From: an uncultured Sphingomonadaceae bacterium
Lineage (GTDB): Bacteria; Pseudomonadota; Alphaproteobacteria; Sphingomonadales; Sphingomonadaceae
Reading direction: 5' to 3'
Length of the DNA: 64,000 nucleotides
Assembly (NCBI GenBank): GCA_947497315.1
Contig: CANMFX010000002.1
Span: 899,595-963,594, forward strand
Every line of letters begins with the position of its first letter. The first letter of the stretch is position 1. The notes beneath the pieces were generated by a model, which worked only from the letters and a program-made list of their open reading frames with translations, ran no database searches and had not been told where the DNA came from. Positions 36,495 to 46,099 of this stretch are shown piece after piece. The position numbers and the translations under genes are program-made.

Positions 36495-38210
36495 TCAGCT
36501 TGGGTAAACTTTGATTTTCAGAGTGCCGGAAGCTAGATCGACGGTCCCGCCAGACTTGTTCTCAATCTCGAACCGTACAGTATTGGCAGAAACAACCGTG
36601 GCGATGATGTTAAAACCAGCCTGCAATGTCGTAAGCGCCGCTTGCGCAAAATCACCTACTGCAGCCCCGGTCACCGTCACATTAGCAGCATCAATCGCTC
36701 CATTGGCGAGAGATGGAGGGTCATAGACCTGTGTGTAATATAGCGGGGTGTTATCAATGATGAGCTTGCCAGCCCCTGCCCCATTGTAAGCCGTGAACAA
36801 TGCCAGCCCGTCATCATCGTCCTGATAATTGTCACCAACAACAACCCGCTCAATATTCGTTCCAGCGGTTGTGAATGACTTCATGCGATTGTTGCGGAAC
36901 GTGAAGTTTTGAGCAACGAGTACCAGATCAACTTCAAGCGATTTGTTGCCAATAAACTCAAAATTGTTCGACGTAAATTCTCCGGCGCTATCGCCATCCT
37001 GCACGAAAACCTTGGTGGAGAGTTCGAAATAATTGTTCAGAATATGAATCTGGCTATTCCAGTTGTAGGAATAGATATCGACGCCGTTATAGTTGGCTTG
37101 AAGCGCGTTGTCCTGTATTGTGATCCCTGTGCACGTGGTAAGGGCGATCCCTATCCCGCATAGTTCGATCAAGTTTCCGGTGATCAATCCAGTCGTAGCA
37201 GCACCGCCTATATTGAGGGCATTGTTGACGTTGCGAAAACGGTTGTTTCGGATTGTCCAGCTATAACCGAATTTCGTCTCAATGCCGGTTCCCAAGAAAC
37301 GGAAATCGCAGTCCTCAATCACTGATGGCGCGGTAAATTCCCAGTAGGCAAACCGCTGTGTGGAATCACAGCCAGCAAGATCATGAGAGGTCGTTGTGAA
37401 TTTGCCAATTGTTATAGGGGTGCTAGCGCCGGCCACACCCGTTCCAGAGATTTTTAATCCCCTGACAGACAGGGATTGTGCATAGCTACCAGAAGCCGCA
37501 GCAGCACCGCCAATTAGCATCGTGCCAGTTCCGGTGTAGCTGATGTTTGAGAGGTCTTTACCGTCTCCGGTCAGAATGACATTATCGATTGTCAGGCCGA
37601 GGCTGCCGCTCAAAGCGCCATAATCTATTGTAGAAGCGATAACGTAATTGCCAGCAGGAAAATGAACGCGGCCATTGTTCAATGATGCGTAAACCAAAGC
37701 ATCCCGACAGTCTGTCGTGCCGTCTGCAACGCCTCCATAGTGCTGCACGGTTGCGATCCCGTCTGGAACTAATCCATTAACGCCCAGGTCATTTGTTGCC
37801 GACGCAGTGCCAGTAGCAGAGCTATCGACCCGGTATTTCAGCCCGTTTATTTCTACTACCGTGCCATCTGACTTGCCCGCAGCGATGGTCGCAGCATTTG
37901 CATCTCTTGCCTTGAATGTAACTCCGGTTTCGATATTTACCGGGTCGATATCGCCGTCTGGTACAAGCACATCATCTGCATCGCGTAATATGCCGCGATA
38001 CTGGAAAACCACGTCCAGATAGATAGGAGGGAAGCGACCGCCAGAGTCCGCTACAACCGGGTTGCTATGTTCTGTTGTTAAGTCAGATGACGTGTAAACG
38101 CTGCGTAGCGTTGTTGTGCCACTGTCGTAAAAATACCACTTCGCACCAGGCAAAGGATTGCCGTTTTCATCGAGTGCCCGTGATAAATCTGTGAGGAGTT
38201 GTGAAGTCAT
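36495..38210 (-). CDS. tailspike / tail fibre with right-handed beta-helix
   Basis: A 571-residue protein. Residues 1-110 form a head-binding region with the phage pattern LDENGNPLPGAKWYFYDSGT. From about residue 155 (VQHYGGVADGTTDCRDAL) a pectate-lyase-like parallel beta-helix begins, with repeated short turns rich in Asn/Asp and many GNxF steps. P22-like podoviruses use such trimers to bind or cut host surface polysaccharide. A terminator hairpin lies just before its start codon. Confidence 0.82.
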   Translation of the reverse strand: MTSQLLTDLSRALDENGNPLPGAKWYFYDSGTTTLRSVYTSSDLTTEHSNPVVADSGGRFPPIYLDVVFQYRGILRDADDVLVPDGDIDPVNIETGVTFKARDANAATIAAGKSDGTVVEINGLKYRVDSSATGTASATNDLGVNGLVPDGIATVQHYGGVADGTTDCRDALVYASLNNGRVHFPAGNYVIASTIDYGALSGSLGLTIDNVILTGDGKDLSNISYTGTGTMLIGGAAAASGSYAQSLSVRGLKISGTGVAGASTPITIGKFTTTSHDLAGCDSTQRFAYWEFTAPSVIEDCDFRFLGTGIETKFGYSWTIRNNRFRNVNNALNIGGAATTGLITGNLIELCGIGIALTTCTGITIQDNALQANYNGVDIYSYNWNSQIHILNNYFELSTKVFVQDGDSAGEFTSNNFEFIGNKSLEVDLVLVAQNFTFRNNRMKSFTTAGTNIERVVVGDNYQDDDDGLALFTAYNGAGAGKLIIDNTPLYYTQVYDPPSLANGAIDAANVTVTGAAVGDFAQAALTTLQAGFNIIATVVSANTVRFEIENKSGGTVDLASGTLKIKVYPS

Positions 38211-38222
38211 TATTCACCCCAT

Positions 38223-38247
38223 AAAAAAAGGGGCGCAAAGGCCCCTT
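38223..38247 (-). terminator. rho-independent terminator before the tailspike gene
   Basis: On the minus strand a 7-bp stem (AAGGGGC/GCCCCTT) with a 6-base loop is followed by a run of seven Ts. It lies after the 884-residue virion gene and about 13 bases before the tailspike start. Confidence 0.8.
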
Positions 38248-38309
38248 GGTTGTGCTACAATTTGATTGTGGAAGACTTTAAGAAGCCGAAATTCTGGATT
38301 TATGCGCTG

Positions 38310-40964
38310 TTACTGTGGTGGTTCTTCCCCACCGCCATCTATTTTCTCACTGGCGGCCAGATTTCCGGGTGACACCGGCGCGCCTTGCAAGAAATTTTGG
38401 ATTGACTTGAGGTCATTGGCAATCACCGGCTCTTTGGCCGCAATTGCAGAAAGTCGATCATAATATTGCTTCGATGGCTTTGCGGGGGCCTTTGCCAACC
38501 AATTTGCAAATCGCGGTGACGCAAGTACCTGGCCGGTTAAGAATTGGGAGCCGCCCCCAACCAGAGCCGCCGCCGGATTAACATAAGCCACCCCGCCTAA
38601 AATAAGCGTATTGCCCGCGATTCCTCCAGCGGTGTTAGAATGATTGGCAAATTTCTGTGCCTCTTTCGTGGCATTAGCTAACTTCGCAATGTCGTTGAGA
38701 TTGCGGCGCAAATCTCCGTCACTGAACAGGATGTTCTTGCCTTTCGCTGACATTTTGTTCCAGTTCGTCAAGAATGTAGAAGCTGAAAACGTTTGTCCGG
38801 CATCGTCCTGTTGCCCAGCACTCGCTTTACCCAATCTACTAATCAGTGTGGCTCGAACGTCCCCAAGTTGCTCAGGGGGTAATTCTCGCATCAATCGCGC
38901 TAGACGGCCTGCGCCGCCACCCTTCCCTTTTGCCATAGTCTCAACTGCCTGTAGGATTTGTTCGCCGCTCTTGTTCTTACCCATTACTGGCTGCAAAACC
39001 TGATCGATTTGCTCAACTCGCTGTTTCCAGAAATCATCTGCCCGCTTGAACATGTTAGCCGCATCGCCACGCCCCGCCTGGCGCAATCCAGCGTCTATGT
39101 CATCGGATAGGGAATTAAGAACATCGCCAAAAATACGCTGTTCGTTATTACTACGCAACTTGCCATCAAAAGTACGCCCTGAAAGCTGAGTTCTCGCGTC
39201 TCGCAAGCCAGAAACCGAAACACCATCAGAGATATCACCTTTAAGCTTGTTCAACGCTTGAATAAGTGGCGCATTAGTCTGCCCAAGCTCAGACAGTTTT
39301 GCTATTTCAGCATCGATGGTCTGGACAGCCTGCAGCGGCTTGATTGTTACGCCCTTGGCCGCCTCATTGGCTCGATCATACAGGCGTGATCCGCGTTCGG
39401 ATGTTTTTTTGATAAACAGGTCGCCGCTTTTGCGGATTGCCTCTCCTGCCTCATCCTCTGCGAGAACAGCACCTTGGTTGTCAGCCTGCCTTTGTGCCGC
39501 TCTCCCAATTTGAGACTGTGATTGTGCCGCCCGGTTCAAAATTGGTGTTGCAGAAAGAGGTGATTGAACTGCCGCAGCCGAAGTGCGTCTTGCAATCGGC
39601 CCACCAGCATCTGCGGGCAAAAGATCGACACTTTGGCGTTGTGCAGCATTAGCCAGCGCATTAGGCTGGCCAGCGAAGCGCTGTGCAATATTGCGTGATG
39701 ACTGTGCTAATCCACTGGCTGTCAAACCTCCAAAAAGCCCCGCTGCCACTTGAGCGCCAGGATTGTCAGTGGGGGCTAGGGACGCTGCTCCACCAGCAGC
39801 CGCACCACCAATTGTATCCACGCCTGGGGAGGCGGCAAATCGTGAAAAAGCGTTCTGCGCAGCCCCGGTAGCAATATTTGCCGCTGGCCTAGCTGCACCT
39901 GCAAATGTCAGCGCAGAAACACCACCCTTATTGATCGCAGAGGCAACTTTATTAGGATTGTCAGGCAACCCGGACGCATCGCGAAATGTTTGGCCGAGGT
40001 CAGTTGATAGCTCTGTTCCTGCAACCGCATTGATGGCGGCATTTGCTGGATTACCAACTAAGCCCAATACATCTCCAAGCCCCTCAACAATATCACCCGC
40101 ACCACCCAAGAAGCTGTCAGTCAGGCTAGGCTCAACGTCTGCTTTTGTTGCGAGTTGGCCGGTGCTGCGGAAATGGGCAAGCACCTCTTCTGCATTCTCG
40201 ACGTTGACACCGAACTTGCCACGCGCAAAACCCCTTAATTCCTCTGGCGTAATATCCGGGTTGTCACGGATAAACTGATTGTAAACCGCCATAGTTTCAT
40301 CATCGAAGGATGCTGGCTTTTCTTCCGCCAAGCCCCCTGTCTTATTCAAAACACTCTCATAATGCTTAATGATCGTGTCCATATTATCCTGAAATTGGGC
40401 ATCGGATTGTGTCGGATCGAGAGAGGCGATACTATCACGAAGTAACGCCAATTCTATTTCGGACACCTGCCCCAACGCTCCACCAGTCGGACTTTCATCA
40501 CGCATTTTCTGTAGCCGAGTGAAAGCAGTGTTAGAACCAATCGTGTTCAAGAGACTTTGGACGTCTCGCGCCGCCGTACCCCCAACAGAACCAGCGGTTT
40601 CTGCGCCAAACCCCGTTGCGAACAAGCCATCTTTTGAAAGCTGCTTTGCCTTTTTAGCTGTGTCTATGACATTCTGTAACTCGGCGTGAACGCCCTGCAG
40701 TTCAGCAGCAGACTTCTCCCCAAGGAGCTTGTCACGCTTTTCCTCGGCAATATCTGCCTTCGCCTTCGCCTCACGTATTTTAGACCCTTGCAACGCAATA
40801 TCACCTTGAACCTTTTGGTTAGACAGGACATTGCCTTGCCGCACCTCATCCCGTACCGGCGCGGGCTGCTTAGGCCGCCCACGGATTATTCCTGGCGCTG
40901 CTGGCGCTGTTGCCTGCCCGCCGTTGAGCTGAGACAGTAAGCCGGGATCAGTTACTTGTGGCAT
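38310..40964 (-). CDS. large internal virion / DNA ejection protein
   Basis: An 884-residue protein in the position of the P22 gp16/gp20 ejection proteins. The N-terminal 170 residues are helical and charged. A glycine/alanine-rich middle with possible membrane-active stretches (about residues 290-450) follows, then long helices, and a hydrophobic GNTLILGGVAYVNPAAALVGGG segment near the C terminus. Such proteins leave the capsid and help DNA cross the envelope. Assigned by position and composition. Confidence 0.68.
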   Translation of the reverse strand: MPQVTDPGLLSQLNGGQATAPAAPGIIRGRPKQPAPVRDEVRQGNVLSNQKVQGDIALQGSKIREAKAKADIAEEKRDKLLGEKSAAELQGVHAELQNVIDTAKKAKQLSKDGLFATGFGAETAGSVGGTAARDVQSLLNTIGSNTAFTRLQKMRDESPTGGALGQVSEIELALLRDSIASLDPTQSDAQFQDNMDTIIKHYESVLNKTGGLAEEKPASFDDETMAVYNQFIRDNPDITPEELRGFARGKFGVNVENAEEVLAHFRSTGQLATKADVEPSLTDSFLGGAGDIVEGLGDVLGLVGNPANAAINAVAGTELSTDLGQTFRDASGLPDNPNKVASAINKGGVSALTFAGAARPAANIATGAAQNAFSRFAASPGVDTIGGAAAGGAASLAPTDNPGAQVAAGLFGGLTASGLAQSSRNIAQRFAGQPNALANAAQRQSVDLLPADAGGPIARRTSAAAVQSPLSATPILNRAAQSQSQIGRAAQRQADNQGAVLAEDEAGEAIRKSGDLFIKKTSERGSRLYDRANEAAKGVTIKPLQAVQTIDAEIAKLSELGQTNAPLIQALNKLKGDISDGVSVSGLRDARTQLSGRTFDGKLRSNNEQRIFGDVLNSLSDDIDAGLRQAGRGDAANMFKRADDFWKQRVEQIDQVLQPVMGKNKSGEQILQAVETMAKGKGGGAGRLARLMRELPPEQLGDVRATLISRLGKASAGQQDDAGQTFSASTFLTNWNKMSAKGKNILFSDGDLRRNLNDIAKLANATKEAQKFANHSNTAGGIAGNTLILGGVAYVNPAAALVGGGSQFLTGQVLASPRFANWLAKAPAKPSKQYYDRLSAIAAKEPVIANDLKSIQNFLQGAPVSPGNLAASEKIDGGGEEPPQ

Positions 40965-41815
40965 TAACGGCCCTCCGGGTTGTCAAACCATTGACCGTTA
41001 ACGCGGTAATAGGTCTGTCCATTCACTTCCTTGGCCTCAACAATGTTGTTGCGTGCCATATATTGCTGTGCCTTTTGCTCGTCTCCGCCGAAGGCCTCAC
41101 GAACACGTGCTACTTGGTCCGAGGTGGCGATGGTCGCGCCTGCCTCGGGGTTGCTGTTTTCAGGAGGCGGGCCACCTTGAGGGCCTACCGCTTGCGTTTC
41201 ACCAAACTGGCTTATTGCGTTTGGATCTCGCACATTTACCAGTGTGCCGCCCTCTGGGATCGCCATATAGTCCGGCTGCATAAACCGTTGTAACCGTTCT
41301 TGAATGCCCGCCCGATTAACAATCGTGTTCAGCATAGCATCGCTGTATTGCCCGATATACTGGTCAGCGCCCAAGTTCCTTGCCTGCTCATCCCATATTG
41401 CAGAGCGCTGGTCAGGTGGGGCTTGCAATATTTGGAATGCCGCCTGCGCCAATGCGTCATCCTGCGCGTCAACTTCCGCACGTTGCTGTTCGGTCATTCG
41501 GTTGTAAGCTTGATTATCAATTGTTGCCAATTCGACCTGAGCCTGATGATCCCCGCCCAATGCTCGGCGGCGCAACTCTACAAATTTCTGCTGGCGTTCA
41601 CGCTCAGATTGTCTTTCACGCTCCTGCATCGCAATGCGCGGCGCAGCCTTCGCCAAAGCATTAAAGTTCTCCGGATCATCAGGGTTTGCAACATAAGCCG
41701 ACAGTGCATTTTGCCGCTGGCTTTCTTTTGCCTGCCTACCCAATTGAACGCCCATGCCGAACGATTGCTGAAAACTGTTTGGCTGCAACGCAATTCCGAA
41801 ATTAGGATTGGTCAT
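40964..41815 (-). CDS. internal virion / ejection protein
   Basis: A 283-residue, Gln- and Ala-rich helical protein with a QERERQSERERQQ charged stretch. It lies between the two other ejection-type genes and overlaps the larger one by one base. It probably belongs to the DNA-injection complex. I use the ATG at 41815 with a GGGGTGA site; a TTG three bases earlier is less likely. Confidence 0.62.
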   Translation of the reverse strand: MTNPNFGIALQPNSFQQSFGMGVQLGRQAKESQRQNALSAYVANPDDPENFNALAKAAPRIAMQERERQSERERQQKFVELRRRALGGDHQAQVELATIDNQAYNRMTEQQRAEVDAQDDALAQAAFQILQAPPDQRSAIWDEQARNLGADQYIGQYSDAMLNTIVNRAGIQERLQRFMQPDYMAIPEGGTLVNVRDPNAISQFGETQAVGPQGGPPPENSNPEAGATIATSDQVARVREAFGGDEQKAQQYMARNNIVEAKEVNGQTYYRVNGQWFDNPEGR

Positions 41816-41825
41816 CAATCACCCC

Positions 41826-42608
41826 TTAGATAAAGCTACTGGCAAACCCGCCCAACGCACCTAGACCGGCAGCGAACGGATTGTTTTGACCGCGAACAAG
41901 TTGTGCATTAGCCGTTGCTGTACCGGCAGCATTGTTGTTGGCGCTGAAAGTGTTGGAGAAACTCTGACCCACGCCTGCCTGCGCAGAAGCAGCCCCAAGG
42001 CCGACGTTTTGCTGGTTTGTGAGCTGGTTAATGTAATTGCCAAATTCGTTGCTAGCGATGTTCTGGTTAAAGCGGGCAAAATCCTTCTGCGCAGCACCCG
42101 AGCGAAGCGCGCCACGAGCCGCAAAACCTGTGTTCAGAGAGTTATTGCCCTCATCCTGTCGAAAGCGGAAACCTGTTGAGTTTTGGTAATTCTCGAACGC
42201 CTGATTATAGTCCTGCTGCGGGCTAGTGACCTGGGCCGCAGGTTGTTGCCCGCTATTATAAGCTGCAGCAACTCCAGGGAAAGTGTAGCCAAACTCACCG
42301 AAATCACCGCCCGTAAAACCTGCAAATGGGTTAAACTGCGAAGCTGTTTGCTGCTGCGGTGCGGAAGCTCCACCAATTCCCAAAAGAGAGTTTATCGCCT
42401 GCCCGGCATTATTCCCACGTTGAACAAACGGATTAAGCGTCTGGCGATTCTGATTGTATATTTGCTGCGCCAACGCATTATTTTGCTGAGCAACAGCTAA
42501 AGACGTGTCTGCCGCCTTTCCGGCAGCTTTCTTTGATGATCTTGCGCCAAGGGCAGATCCTACCCCCGCAACGCCCAGCCCTATGGCTGCTGCCGTACCT
42601 ATTGCCAT
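41826..42608 (-). CDS. DNA transfer protein (P22 gp7 / p32-like)
   Basis: A 260-residue protein. The N terminus (IGTAAAIGLGVAGVGSALGA) is glycine/alanine-rich and hydrophobic, followed by Gln/Asn-rich helices. This is the composition of phage DNA transfer (gp7, p32-like) ejection proteins. It overlaps the GNAT-like gene upstream by 10 bases. Confidence 0.7.
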   Translation of the reverse strand: MAIGTAAAIGLGVAGVGSALGARSSKKAAGKAADTSLAVAQQNNALAQQIYNQNRQTLNPFVQRGNNAGQAINSLLGIGGASAPQQQTASQFNPFAGFTGGDFGEFGYTFPGVAAAYNSGQQPAAQVTSPQQDYNQAFENYQNSTGFRFRQDEGNNSLNTGFAARGALRSGAAQKDFARFNQNIASNEFGNYINQLTNQQNVGLGAASAQAGVGQSFSNTFSANNNAAGTATANAQLVRGQNNPFAAGLGALGGFASSFI

Positions 42609-43021
42609 GCCATTTCCTTAACAAACCCGCGCTCCATCGGCGCAAAGCCCAATTTCTGATAAAGCGATGCCATACGGTCAGGATTGACCGTCTCTAGCGT
42701 GATCATCACCATGCTGTCACAACGGCCTATCAAGGCCTTTTCAGCAGCTTTCAGTAAGCCGAAGCCCTCTCGCCCCTCAGACCACCAGAAAAGCTCCTGA
42801 GCCACTCTGTGACCGTTATTAAAAGGGTGCGGATAGATAACCGCTCCAAACATGCTTGTTTCTGTACAGAGAACCAGCCCGTCATCACTTTCGATTAATC
42901 CTTTGAGTAGATTCGAGACACTCCCAGCATCAAAGCCGACATGAGGAGTAGCTAGCTCGGCAAACTTCCTTCCCATCTCGACAAGGCGCGGAATGTCGTC
43001 CAATCCCGCTTCTCTCGTCAC
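42599..43021 (-). CDS. GNAT-like acetyltransferase domain protein
   Basis: A 140-residue protein with a GNAT-like pattern: an N-terminal DIPRLVEMGRKFAE helix, a central EL strand and the C-terminal LYQKLGFAPMERGF segment typical of the acyl-CoA fold. The glycine-rich CoA loop is weak (GREGFGLLKAAE). Similar genes occur within structural operons of podoviruses; target unknown. Confidence 0.68.
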   Translation of the reverse strand: MTREAGLDDIPRLVEMGRKFAELATPHVGFDAGSVSNLLKGLIESDDGLVLCTETSMFGAVIYPHPFNNGHRVAQELFWWSEGREGFGLLKAAEKALIGRCDSMVMITLETVNPDRMASLYQKLGFAPMERGFVKEMAWQ

Positions 43022-43761
43022 AACAAATCTATATTCAAGCCAAAATCACGGACGTAACCGGGCGGCGTTGACCCAGTGCCAGAAGCGTCTGGCTGACCGA
43101 TTTGCGGTATTGTGACACCGCCCACAACATGGACTGAGCCGGTTTGGACAATCTCGTCCATTGTCCCCATAAAAGTTACTGCCCCACCCTCTCGTGCGCT
43201 GTCATTGTAATAAACGCGCACAAAGGCCCCCGGAGCAAAACCAGACACCGAACCAGCATCCACATTCACCGTGTTGTTGGAATATTGTCTCTGGTGTGCT
43301 GCAACCGTGATTCCTCCCGTGCTGGAGGCAGACAGTAAACCATCTACAGGAACCGTGGTGCTATTCGCTAATGACACCTCATCAGAAACATTCTGGGCAT
43401 CAAGCGCCGCTTGTGTTGCTGTTTCCTGCACAGCCTGGATAGCCGCCAATATTGATGATATCTCGTCAATCTGAGAACCTTGTTGAGAAAAAGCGTCCTC
43501 AATGCTTTCGACTGTCTTTTGCCAAAGCGCCTGGAATTGAACGGTAGGACTTCCTGCCCTGTCAGAAACAGCCACTGCCCGCTGCAATCTGTCGAGCCTT
43601 ACAGTTTTTTCCTCCAACGGATTTGATAGGTTTGGCCCTACTTCGATGTCTCCGCCTGCATATCCCAACATCGCGGAATCATAGCTAACCCGGACAGGCT
43701 CAACCATGAGCTGCCCACCACTCCAAGCCAATTGTGCCCGAGTATAGGTGAGACTAGGCAT
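43018..43761 (-). CDS. phage virion structural protein, unknown
   Basis: A 247-residue protein. The N-terminal 70 residues are beta-rich, a helical coiled region follows (about 75-135), and the C-terminal half is Gly/Ser/Val-rich beta structure. This mix resembles a fibre or tail-needle subunit. It is coupled to the neighbours on both sides. Assignment is by position. Confidence 0.55.
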   Translation of the reverse strand: MPSLTYTRAQLAWSGGQLMVEPVRVSYDSAMLGYAGGDIEVGPNLSNPLEEKTVRLDRLQRAVAVSDRAGSPTVQFQALWQKTVESIEDAFSQQGSQIDEISSILAAIQAVQETATQAALDAQNVSDEVSLANSTTVPVDGLLSASSTGGITVAAHQRQYSNNTVNVDAGSVSGFAPGAFVRVYYNDSAREGGAVTFMGTMDEIVQTGSVHVVGGVTIPQIGQPDASGTGSTPPGYVRDFGLNIDLL

Positions 43762-44164
43762 TGGTCAGGAATGTACCCGCGTTAAGTGTAAACGGATTCC
43801 CGTCTGTCAATGTGTACGACGCGCCATAATCGATAAATCCGATGAGCTGGTCGCTTGCCGCCGTATCGTTATAAAGCACAATATATCTAAAATCGGCAAA
43901 GCTGCCGCCAGATGCGGTGAAAGACATTGCTGCCAGCACCAAACTGTACATACCGCCTGTTTGAGATGATGATGTTACAGTGACCGTTGAGCCGCCCGCT
44001 GTATAACCATTACCTGCGGTGATTTCGGTCAAGTCGGCCTTGACTGTACTCGATAAACTTGGCTCAACATTAGTGAGCATAAACTTGAGTGTGTCCGACC
44101 CGAGATTGTGCACCCCTTCTGCCACAGCTTCCTTGAAACTGTTAAATATCTGGACAGTTGCCAT
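43754..44164 (-). CDS. phage virion protein, small beta-rich
   Basis: A 136-residue beta-rich protein. Its pattern (N-terminal KFMLTNVEP strand, an ITAGNGYTAGG turn, a YIVLYNDTA strand, a terminal ALTDG-like turn) resembles the 54115-54555 protein upstream of terminase. Both may be related decoration or fibre-base proteins. Confidence 0.58.
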   Translation of the reverse strand: MATVQIFNSFKEAVAEGVHNLGSDTLKFMLTNVEPSLSSTVKADLTEITAGNGYTAGGSTVTVTSSSQTGGMYSLVLAAMSFTASGGSFADFRYIVLYNDTAASDQLIGFIDYGASYTLTDGNPFTLNAGTFLTNA

Positions 44165-45495
44165 TAACGACCTCCTCGCGGCGCATCGATTTGTACATTT
44201 GAGATTCTAACGCTCACAGGATCGGTGACGCGGAACTGAAAAAGCATGCCAGGGTCCGCAAACATGCCCAAAGCGCGATATTCAACCCGGTTATCATAGT
44301 CGCCCTGGAGGCCAAGCTCTTCGGCCTCCCAATCCTCCCAGATGTTTCCACCATCATCGCTTGAACGCATTTCAAGGATGGGATTGGAGTAGTTGCCTGT
44401 CAGGTATTGGGTTGTGCCGACTTCAATTGTCACACGCAGGTTGTTAACGGCAAATGGACCATCCAGAACACTTCCGGCGCTAAACAACCGTTCCATCGGT
44501 CCGTTTGCATCAACATACCCTTCAAAACGCCACACGGTCCCGGTTTGATCATCCCCCAAACCAGGTCCGGCGCGCCAATTGTCACGGCCAATCGAGCGAA
44601 ACTCACACCACTGCCCAGTTGTCACATCAAGAGCGTATGTTTCCCCATTCAACCTTAAGCAAACAAACTTGTGCCGCTCATCAATGACCAGAAATAACCT
44701 GTGGGCTGAGCTGGCCTGTGAAGCCTCAACAATTGCGTCATCGGCTACAGCTTGAGGCACTTCTCCATTACGATACAGGATCAGGTCTTTGCCTAAAAAA
44801 TAGAATGTATTGTCAACGGTAACAATGCAGCCGGTAGCCGCTAAACCCTGCTCAAATTCTCGTTGTTGTATCTTTGTAAACGGCAAATCAGGATTGCCGC
44901 TTGCCGCCCAAAATTCTATCGATTGGGAACCGGCAAGAACTAAAATTCCATCCAAAACTGTCAAATCCAGAAGAAAATCCGGTTCGCTTTCTGCCGTAGC
45001 GAAATCCAGTCCCTCCCATGACCGCCCATCAAGAACAGCCGAAAAATACCATTGACCTGTCCCAGCACGGATAGCGATGAAATAGCCCGCTGTATGAGTG
45101 ACCGCTGTTACGTTTGCGCCATCCGGAAAAGCTACCTGGACAAAGTCGGTCCCGTTATAGCTGTAGAGCGACCCACCTGCCGTTACCAATACCTCAAGAT
45201 CACTTGCGGCAATGGATACTGTCCCCTCCCCGTCAATCGCACCTAAAAGAGTGTCACCGCGATAAAAATGGGGACCGGATACGACAAACTTGTCTCCGCC
45301 GAATACACCGTCACGCTGCAAAACACCTCTTATTGGACCGCTACCATGAACGCTGTCAGAGACAAGCCCCTTCCTGCTTTGAAGAATGACGGGTTCCCCT
45401 GCCCGCCCTTCCTCAACGAATAAGTTAACCAGCTCAAGCGGCGGTAAATTCCCCCTCGGCCTGGTATATGCCGAAGTCCCATAAGACAGCCGCAT
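44164..45495 (-). CDS. packaged DNA stabilization protein (P22 gp10-like)
   Basis: A 443-residue protein. The N-terminal GTSAYTRPRGNLPPLELVNLF pattern and the repeated WD/propeller-like strands match the phage stabilisation protein gp10 of P22, which plugs the portal after packaging. It lies directly after the gp4-like gene, as in P22, with a one-base overlap. Confidence 0.84.
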   Translation of the reverse strand: MRLSYGTSAYTRPRGNLPPLELVNLFVEEGRAGEPVILQSRKGLVSDSVHGSGPIRGVLQRDGVFGGDKFVVSGPHFYRGDTLLGAIDGEGTVSIAASDLEVLVTAGGSLYSYNGTDFVQVAFPDGANVTAVTHTAGYFIAIRAGTGQWYFSAVLDGRSWEGLDFATAESEPDFLLDLTVLDGILVLAGSQSIEFWAASGNPDLPFTKIQQREFEQGLAATGCIVTVDNTFYFLGKDLILYRNGEVPQAVADDAIVEASQASSAHRLFLVIDERHKFVCLRLNGETYALDVTTGQWCEFRSIGRDNWRAGPGLGDDQTGTVWRFEGYVDANGPMERLFSAGSVLDGPFAVNNLRVTIEVGTTQYLTGNYSNPILEMRSSDDGGNIWEDWEAEELGLQGDYDNRVEYRALGMFADPGMLFQFRVTDPVSVRISNVQIDAPRGGR

Positions 45496-46049
45496 TAGAA
45501 AAACTCGCGCTCCGCCAGTTGAGAGCGGTATGTTCCGGCGACATCAGCCTTGAATTTCATCGCATTACGTGTTGTTGCTACCCCAATCTGGCCGCCAAAA
45601 GCGTCAACAAGGTAAAATGCAAGGAGTGACGCCAGGCCAAGCTTATTCCTTGTTGCCAGCGGGGCTGTGCTGCTCAACGTCAGACCATAGACCGTTTCCC
45701 ACGCGTTACCAGAGTAGACATAAGCTTGACGAACGCCGTTTGCCTCAACGCAAATTATTGCGAGGTCTTTGGGTACGCGTGTTTCCCCGGTCTCAAGGTC
45801 TTTCAATGTCTGCGGTATTGTTATGGTGGCGTTATCAGCGAAGATATTTTCATATTCCTTCGCCGTGTAATCTTCTGTTTTATAAAGCCTTGTGGTGGGT
45901 CCGAATAGGTCATCAGACACCATTTGCTCGTAGAGGCTTTGAAGAACATCAAGACCGATCTCAGCCTCTTTTGCTTTGGGAGTCCGACCAAGGCCGACAA
46001 TAGCCGACATCTGCATGGCAAGCGTTACAATATCCCGGCAAGTTGTCAT
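45495..46049 (-). CDS. head-to-tail adaptor (P22 gp4-like)
   Basis: A 184-residue protein. The start pattern CRDIVTLAMQMSAIVG and a helical body ending in SQLAEREFF are typical of P22-type gp4 tail accessory factors that attach to the portal ring. Gene order capsid - gp4 - gp10 agrees. A terminator separates it from the capsid gene. Confidence 0.75.
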   Translation of the reverse strand: MTTCRDIVTLAMQMSAIVGLGRTPKAKEAEIGLDVLQSLYEQMVSDDLFGPTTRLYKTEDYTAKEYENIFADNATITIPQTLKDLETGETRVPKDLAIICVEANGVRQAYVYSGNAWETVYGLTLSSTAPLATRNKLGLASLLAFYLVDAFGGQIGVATTRNAMKFKADVAGTYRSQLAEREFF

Positions 46050-46064
46050 GGCATACTCCCAACA

Positions 46065-46093
46065 AGAAAAGGGGCGAACCGAAGCCCGCCCCT
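46065..46093 (-). terminator. rho-independent terminator after the capsid gene
   Basis: On the minus strand AGGGGCG pairs with CGCCCCT across a 10-base loop, followed by TTTTCT. It lies seven bases after the capsid stop and before the gp4-like start. It may let capsid mRNA exceed that of downstream genes. Confidence 0.72.
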
Positions 46094-46099
46094 CTTAGA

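Noticed and set aside
41300..41833. A 177-residue rightward frame within the ejection genes
   Set aside because: It is a shadow of the leftward virion gene, with many Cys/Leu/Arg residues and no start signal.
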